DNA of 64,000 nt from Nematostella vectensis (taxonomy: Eukaryota > Cnidaria > Anthozoa > Actiniaria > Edwardsiidae): assembly GCF_932526225.1 (NCBI RefSeq), contig NC_064040.1, positions 7,971,181 through 8,035,180 of the forward strand. The letters run 5' to 3'. The position numbers and the translations under genes were made by a program. The notes under the pieces are model-generated. The model ran no database searches and was not told the origin of the DNA. It worked only from the letters and a program-made list of their open reading frames with translations. Shown piece by piece: positions 57,591-64,000 of the stretch (position 1 is its first letter; the number at the start of each line of letters is the position of its first letter).

Positions 57591-60500
57591 ATGTAATAAG
57601 GTACAAGAAATAACCATTCATTATTGAAGTCTGATACTTAATTGACAATATTTTATGGGAAAAGAGGCTGTTGTGACTCGGTTTTCTGTGGGAGCGTAAA
57701 ATAATGGCGGGGTTGGTCTACTTGATATGACACTCGCCGTATTGTCTTAGCTTTAAATCAAGGAATAGTATAAGGGTTCTAAGAGAAACATGGGTTCCCG
57801 TCTCAGACACAGTAGCGGTGTTGCTGAACCAAAAAGCCAAAGTCTGTTCAATGAGAAAATATATTTTGGCGGTGTGGAGGAGGGGGAATGGTACGTCCCC
57901 TTGCATTGCGCCCGCCCTAAAAACGCGCCTGAGTTTTCTTATCTAATGCCACTATCGCGTTGAGACGTCTGACATTGGTCTGCCACTGGGAATTAAAATC
58001 AAGCTCCCCCTCTCTCACAAAACAGCAGCGCAGAGCAAACCCGAGATTCAATAGCTTTAATCCTCCAGGATGATAAATCTCTGTGTATAATGTGGATACA
58101 ATAAGAACTATTCTTGACTCTAAGATGAGGCATGTCGATAGCTTTTCACCTACATCGAGCTGTGTAATTAGAATGTAAGTTTGAATGACGGCATTGACAG
58201 CTCTTCGTGTACAAAGTAAATAACTTGATTTCGGGTAAAAGGCCTAGAATCACTAGCACTAAACTATTAGCTGTAAAGGTACGTGAAAACCGCGCTAACA
58301 TAATCTGGGAAGAAACGGCTCGTCAATGCTGGCGCTGTGTTTAAACCATGTCTAAACCGATCATAGCGTGATATTTGCGCCGTTCGTACACTGAGACATA
58401 ACCCCGACCTGCTAGGGGAACGCCATGGAGATATACCCGCGTTATCTCATACGCACCGGAAAATATTAGTTTTTCTCTCGGATAATCTTCGATAGGATAC
58501 TTACAGACTACTTTGCGCACATCAACATCTTTCTAAAGATATAAAGCTAACCACGCGCTCAAATCAGATTTCAATTATTTCCTATGAGTATGCGGTCCCC
58601 ATAGCAACTAATGTCTCCTGACAGCTAGAAAGGAAGATCAAAGAAAATCACAAGTACGCCAACTTATCGCCGAGAGGGTTTGTTTAAGTGAACGACAAGA
58701 AAACATTATTTCTGATCATTACACATGACTAGGCGCCCTGCATCAAAGTAAATCCTCTATTGAGACGAGTTTAGGCAACTAACCCTTTGAGTCGCGCATA
58801 TTTTGAGGGTAAACATGATATTATCCAAGCTAAACGCATGGGGGGCAGGACTAGTAAACATGAATGACAAAATCTTGTCGGCTTGTCTTATTCCTTGTCA
58901 CCATCCGAGGTGTCATAAGATTGGATTTAGCTACCGGACACGGAAGGGGAGCGATGTGTTTTTTTTTTCGCTCGAGAAACAGGTCTTACGTCTTCTTGAA
59001 GCTGTAAATGATGTCAAGGCGTTTAAGGTGATTAAAAAGCTGTTTGAACAAGCTTTTAAAGCTGTAATTCATTTTCTTACCTTGGCTCCGGATAAGCGAG
59101 AGCAAAAGGAAAGAAACCCTGCACTTCTAGGAACTGGAGGGCTTTTACTGTACTCGGATATGTGGGCCAGTTTTCAAGTTCTTATGGTGAAATGACAGAT
59201 TCCTTAGAAGAGGGTCAAGATGAATTCGAAAATATCTTTTACTACGTGATGGTTCCAGACAATAAAGTATATATCAGTCTGTGGGTAATGTCTAATGTTG
59301 CTTGGTTTCAAAACAAAAAAAAATAACAAAATTCGTCCTAATGCATGTTCACTTTAGCCGTAGGATACGATAGTAAGATTGATAAACAAACATAACGAAA
59401 GCATAGTGTCCAAGACAAAGGCTTCACAAAAACTTAATGGGTGAACACAACCCACGCAGATGCTTAAATAAAAGGGAAGTAAATAGAGATAGCGAACTAG
59501 AGCTATTCTTTTATACTTAAATGTGCATATTTGGTGCCTAACGGAGGTGTCAAAATCACAGGACAAACATGAGAGATCTCACGCATGATACCAACCCTAC
59601 TAAACCTCGCTAATTCCGCTTCACGGGAATATTATAAAGCCATTAAAACGCTATAATATATCAGTAGATGTAGTTAGGGGTAATAGCTTTGTGCTTGGTT
59701 TAAAATCACACTTAAGAATCCATAGTTACTTACAGAATCACTTGCTCCACCGTCGAGCGGCACAGCGAGATGAGCTCACAGGTAGGCGTATACACAGGCG
59801 GGCTCTATGCCTAAGGCGGTTTTTAACGGTGGACAGATGGTTGAAAAGCCAGCAGTTCTCCTAGTTAGCACTGCTACAGCCAATGGCTTGTCTTGTGAGG
59901 TATGTACGGAGCTTGGCGTGCTGTGCTAAAAACAGGGTCGCGGGGTTAGCCAGCCCTGCTCGGGTTACGACAAGACCGACTTATATCGATTACTTGAGGC
60001 AGCCTGTTCCTAAATACAACAAAGCGCGATAATAGTGATAATGATAATGTGTAGACCGAGCACGACATCCTAATAAAACCATCGTGCGTACAAGACTGGA
60101 GGGCCATTTAGAGGTGCATTGCGAACATAGAGAAAGATAAGAGAAATGGAGCAGAGGAATTTGCATTTTGCGAGCACATCGGAATCTATATTAGTCATTT
60201 GGGCGGGAGGGGGCTGGGGGCGAGGGCGGTAGGTGGGGGAGGGGGGGGGGGGGGGTGATTCCGTTAGGCCAAAAAAGGGTGGAAGGGGAGTAAATCGTTT
60301 CAGGTTTTCCAGCTCTCAAACCCATAAACAGATTTTATAGACAAGAATCAGATATTGGTGACAATAAAACGGTATTACCTTAACAATGTTATCTTTTGCT
60401 CTTGAATTTTCATATTCACTCAACACTTTAATAGCGTGTAGGCATGCGCGCTGTTACTTTCGGTCAATTTTGTTTGAGTCCTCTCAGACCTCTTCTCTGA

Positions 60501-60821
60501 GGAGTAAGCCTTATTGTCAAATCGTGTCTAAAAATACCTATATAAGCAACCTGGCAGGTTGCCTGTAACCTGGTACAAGAGCATAACAGCTTGCAGCTCA
60601 GATTTTGCGACGCACTTAACCTGTTTCTTCAAGCATACACTTAAAGTTTGTGTCGCAATATAATACCGCTAACCCAACATATCAAAGAAAGTGAAGTTCT
60701 AGAAGGAATTTCGTTTTTTTATCCTTTGGATTAAAGTAGCCTATCCTCCTGCTTGTGCTATTATTTCATCCGAAGACCTCAAGATGGTGGGAGAGATAAA
60801 CGCCTTTAGCTCCATCTTTTT

Positions 60822-60921
60822 CCTTGCTAGCAGAGGCCTCTTTTCTCTATATTTCGCTGGGCTGTCGTTCGCGAAAACGCGAACAGCGAAATACTGAGAA
60901 AAGTGGCCTCTGCTAGCAGGG
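60822..60921. repeat. 100-bp foldback element
   Basis: CCTTGCTAGCAGAGGCCTCT and its inverse at 60884-60921, with TTTTCTC and ATTTCGCTG pairing inside, so about 38 bp per arm with a few mismatches. Confidence 0.7.
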
Positions 60922-62229
60922 AATCCCTCTTTTTGCAGGGACAAAATAGCGTGAAGAAATTTGACGGTCGCGCAAACCCTGTCACGCAAAATGTCAAATT
61001 ATGCCATTGCCCCCCCCCCCCCCAACACACACACAACGGACGGCATTTGGGTGAGGTCAACAGCAATTCTTCCCTAAGAGATACCACTAAAACCAAACAC
61101 ATTTTTAATATTGTTCTTGAATTTTATTGCGGTCCTCTTGCGGTCACCAAACTCGTTTTCTGGTGACTTTTAAGAGTGCTGCCATCTTGTCTTGTTGTTG
61201 TTGGATGATAAGATTATCCATTGGAGTGAAAACCCCTAAGGGATAGCCGAATCGGAAGAATCTTACCCGAAAGAATTAATTAAAAAAATCAATCTCAAAT
61301 ATAATAGCACGCGTTCATATAAAAGATCCGATAGTCAACGGATATACTGTCATCTATATTTAATTGCAATAAAAAAATGAATGTCAAAATAAAAAACATA
61401 TACCAGACAATAGCCCTTGACGGTTCATCTTCAAGCCTTCGAATTATGATCGGTCAGTTCATGGTAAAAAAAAATCAAGGTCAATAATTGTAATATTACG
61501 CTATATGTAAGAGTGCACAATGAGAAAGGCGAAATAGCGTAAAGGGCCGGAATATGTAGGGAGGTAGAGCAGTAGAATGACCGCCAAGGGGAGAGATGGG
61601 TAGAGATGGGTGTGTCACGTGTGGGCGTATGGGCATGGATGGGTAAAGGCAGAGGGATGGGGGGTAGGGATGGGGTTGGAAGAAAACCCAATAACCCCCC
61701 CCCCCCCCCCCCCTTCTCTCTTCCACCCATCTACACTCAAAGGACCAAATAGGGCGATGTATAAAACTGAGAAATGGTGGTGGTGGGGGGAGGGGGGGGG
61801 GGGAGGATGCAGGTTTGGCGCAGTAGCGCATGTAAAAAACCCTGAAAAAGACTGGTGCTGGCCAGGTTCATGCACAGCGCTTTGTGACCTTGAGAGCGCT
61901 TGCAAAGTACGCTGGATCTTCGAGCATGGGTACTGGCCTGCCGTAATATTGTTCTAAAAAAACACATCCGCGTTGTTGTCAACTTTTTCTTTTTAATTAA
62001 AAAAAGATAGAATCGCGACGGAACAATAAAAGAAAGTAGGTTAGTAAACCAATTGCGTAAACATGACTGTGAACTGAGTGATCGAGGAAGTAGGAGGAAA
62101 TAGAATAGATGGATGAAAGGAAGAAAGACAAGGCAACACAGTGGGAGCGAGAGTGCCCCATTAGTGTTTGCACTTCAATTTCTGAATACCCTCCTAGGGG
62201 TGACAATACCATGACCTCTTCCTACCGTG

Positions 62230-62429
62230 NNNNNNNNNNNNNNNNNNNNNNNNNNNNNNNNNNNNNNNNNNNNNNNNNNNNNNNNNNNNNNNNNNNNNNN
62301 NNNNNNNNNNNNNNNNNNNNNNNNNNNNNNNNNNNNNNNNNNNNNNNNNNNNNNNNNNNNNNNNNNNNNNNNNNNNNNNNNNNNNNNNNNNNNNNNNNNN
62401 NNNNNNNNNNNNNNNNNNNNNNNNNNNNN
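62230..62429. other. Assembly gap (200 N)
   Basis: Exactly 200 unspecified bases; the true size is unknown. Confidence 0.99.
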
Positions 62430-63243
62430 AACCGGTAGGTCCATTATCAGGGTCCAGAACAGTCCATGATATAACTGAATAAGTGAAAGCACTCAAAGAC
62501 CAAGATTCTGGAATATTCGGAAGTACAGAGCATTATGCAACGCAAATTAAGTTTTAAACACCCAAAAACTATCGGCCCACCGACGTTTGCCTTTTTTCGA
62601 AGCATCCGCTTCCACCGGCTAATTGAAACGAGTAATAGAGATACTTTCAACCAAGTATGGGATTGAATTGCGGTCAATTGTATTCTTGTATTTGATACTT
62701 CCTTTCAAGTATATACTCTACAATTTTCAGATGTAAACAATAGCAAAGGTTTCAGGTGAATAAAATCAACACAAGGTTGAAATTGAAAGTGTGTTACATG
62801 TCTGTATTAACAGATAAACAGAAGTCTCGCTTTACGTTTCGAGCGTTAGCCCTTAGTGTTTTTTGTTATCTATCGAAGGGCTCAGTAACGCTCAAAGAGT
62901 CGGCAACTACTCTGTTCCATAGAGGCGTAAAACACACTATTTTAACCTGATTCCACAACGCCTTCGCAGAGCACTTAGTTATTCTACAGCTTTTCTGTTG
63001 TTTTTCTAGTCATAAGTTCGAAGAAGTGTGATCGAAATTCTCAGAAATAATGATTACCTCACGGGTAATTTGGAATTATTGGACGCCTAAATCATAATCA
63101 GAATAACTTTATTGTTACTATGCATTTAGCTTGGTTGCGGGATTTTTAAAGAATGAATTTTGGTCATTTCATGCTGGGTCTGGGAAAATTATATTTTCGA
63201 GCAGGGGAGATCTTTGTTTTCTGGTCATTACACATTTCGTGTG

Positions 63244-63274
<31 letters not shown>

Positions 63275-64000
63275 GGGTGCCAGTGAAATTTTGCGCAAAG
63301 CCCTAACCTGCTGCAATACAAATTCATGAATGTTTATATCTTACAAAAAACGTTTAAGCAAAAAGTTTGCACAAAAATTCCATCTACGTGCCATATTTCC
63401 CTATCGACCGTACCTCCCTGTTACTTACAGTTCACGCGGTCTCTCGGGACTGAAGACATCCAGACTATCCCCGCCTTTCCTTCATGGCAAGAGCTGACTA
63501 AAGGCTTCTATGAGATGGTCTTTCTTTTATAACAGATTATCTGAGTTCAGCGGATTGCTTGCTAAAGTACTATATACCCCCCAGGGACAGTGTGAGAATT
63601 TGTCAGGATATTTCCTAAAAAAAACAACCCAAGATGGCTGATATCCTTCTTGTAATAGTCACTTTTATCGTCTCACAATGCGGATCCGTGACTTCTGCGT
63701 TTCCCGTTAAGATATGGTTGTTGGCTATTGTTCTTACAAAGGGAAGAAATGGCAGATGGACTGATTCGACACCCTTTGCATGATGGTCTCCCGTGATCCT
63801 TTGCGCCCGTCTTAGTGTGTTAAAAAACACAACGTAATATACACAACCAACATGTAACACCTAGAAAAGTCTTATTAATGCAGCTATCATATTGTAGCAG
63901 CTCAGTGGTTAAGATATTTCCTATCGCTTCTTAGTCGCAGTTTTAACAAACAAGAAATGCTATTTCATGTGATACTGTCTTTTATCCTTTTTTACATTCT
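62430..64000. other. Right edge, no recognised gene
   Basis: Short frames without domains. A dispersed repeat related to 24.96-25.02 kb lies near 62600-62660 (CCGGCTAA..GAGTAA..GA.ACTTTCAA). AATAACTTTATTGT at 63105 looks like a LINE 3' tail on the minus strand. There is a poly-G run at 63246. Confidence 0.45.

Larger units (their letters stand above)
54597..62229. other. Long interval with no recognised gene
   Basis: About 7.6 kb of repeats and unique non-coding sequence. The best open frame is 58815-59195 (+, 127 aa from the ATG, beginning MILSKLNAWGAGLV), followed about 70 bp later by AATAAA at 59262. It has no recognisable domain, TM pattern or signal peptide, and I do not call it a gene. 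Poly-G tracts lie at 60.24 and 61.79 kb and poly-C at 56.6, 61.0 and 61.7 kb. Confidence 0.5.

Noticed and set aside
58815-59195. 127-aa plus-strand frame followed by an AATAAA
   Set aside because: No recognisable domain, no splice partners and one such frame is expected by chance in this much sequence; noted under the interval only.
62109-62496. Open frames running through the N gap
   Set aside because: They exist only because unspecified bases contain no stops.

Overview
The window is eukaryotic: interrupted genes with GT-AG introns of roughly 0.2-2 kb, AATAAA poly(A) signals, LINE, SINE and MITE debris, many poly-G/poly-C tracts and one 200-N assembly gap. The gene set (glycine N-methyltransferase, PRPF39, a TMEM179-like protein, a plant/bacterial-type AMT ammonium transporter, an Ig/FN3 receptor and two near-intronless class A GPCRs) together with compact introns suggests an early-branching animal, most likely an anthozoan cnidarian such as a sea anemone. 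That is inference, since no marker gene fixes the species.

Layout. 1-2.0 kb: 3' half of GNMT (+). 2.1-10.0 kb: complete 13-exon PRPF39 (-), converging on GNMT. Seven of its introns each carry one same-strand H/ACA-type snoRNA sharing an almost invariant 5' hairpin, and its last intron carries a tandem array that repeats the upstream 5' splice site. 10.0-14.4 kb: TMEM179-like gene (+), head-to-head with PRPF39, with a 44-copy 32-bp minisatellite in intron 2. 14.4-17.7 kb: gene-free, with a dead LINE. 17.7-24.5 kb: 10-exon AMT transporter (+) with several MITEs in its introns. 24.5-29.4 kb: no recognised gene. 29.4-34.5 kb: an apparently complete two-gene DNA transposon with about 30-bp terminal inverted repeats, a 733-aa Mutator-like transposase (+, 3 exons) and a convergent 125-aa accessory gene (-, 4 exons). 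35.4-44.2 kb: 11-exon receptor (+) with signal peptide, three Ig, two FN3, one TM and a cytoplasmic tail. 47.4-48.8 kb: aminergic-type GPCR (-) whose tail is built from a 42-bp tandem repeat. 53.1-54.6 kb: peptide-receptor-like GPCR (-). 54.6-64 kb: no recognised gene, only repeats and the gap.

The genes do not form a pathway. The most notable observations are the intronic H/ACA snoRNA family, predicted from its guide pocket to modify LSU rRNA beside the A loop; the array of 5' splice-site copies inside a gene for a U1-snRNP-associated factor; and the two-gene Mutator-like transposon. All exon coordinates are from manual reading of splice sites and reading phase; no search or folding program was run.
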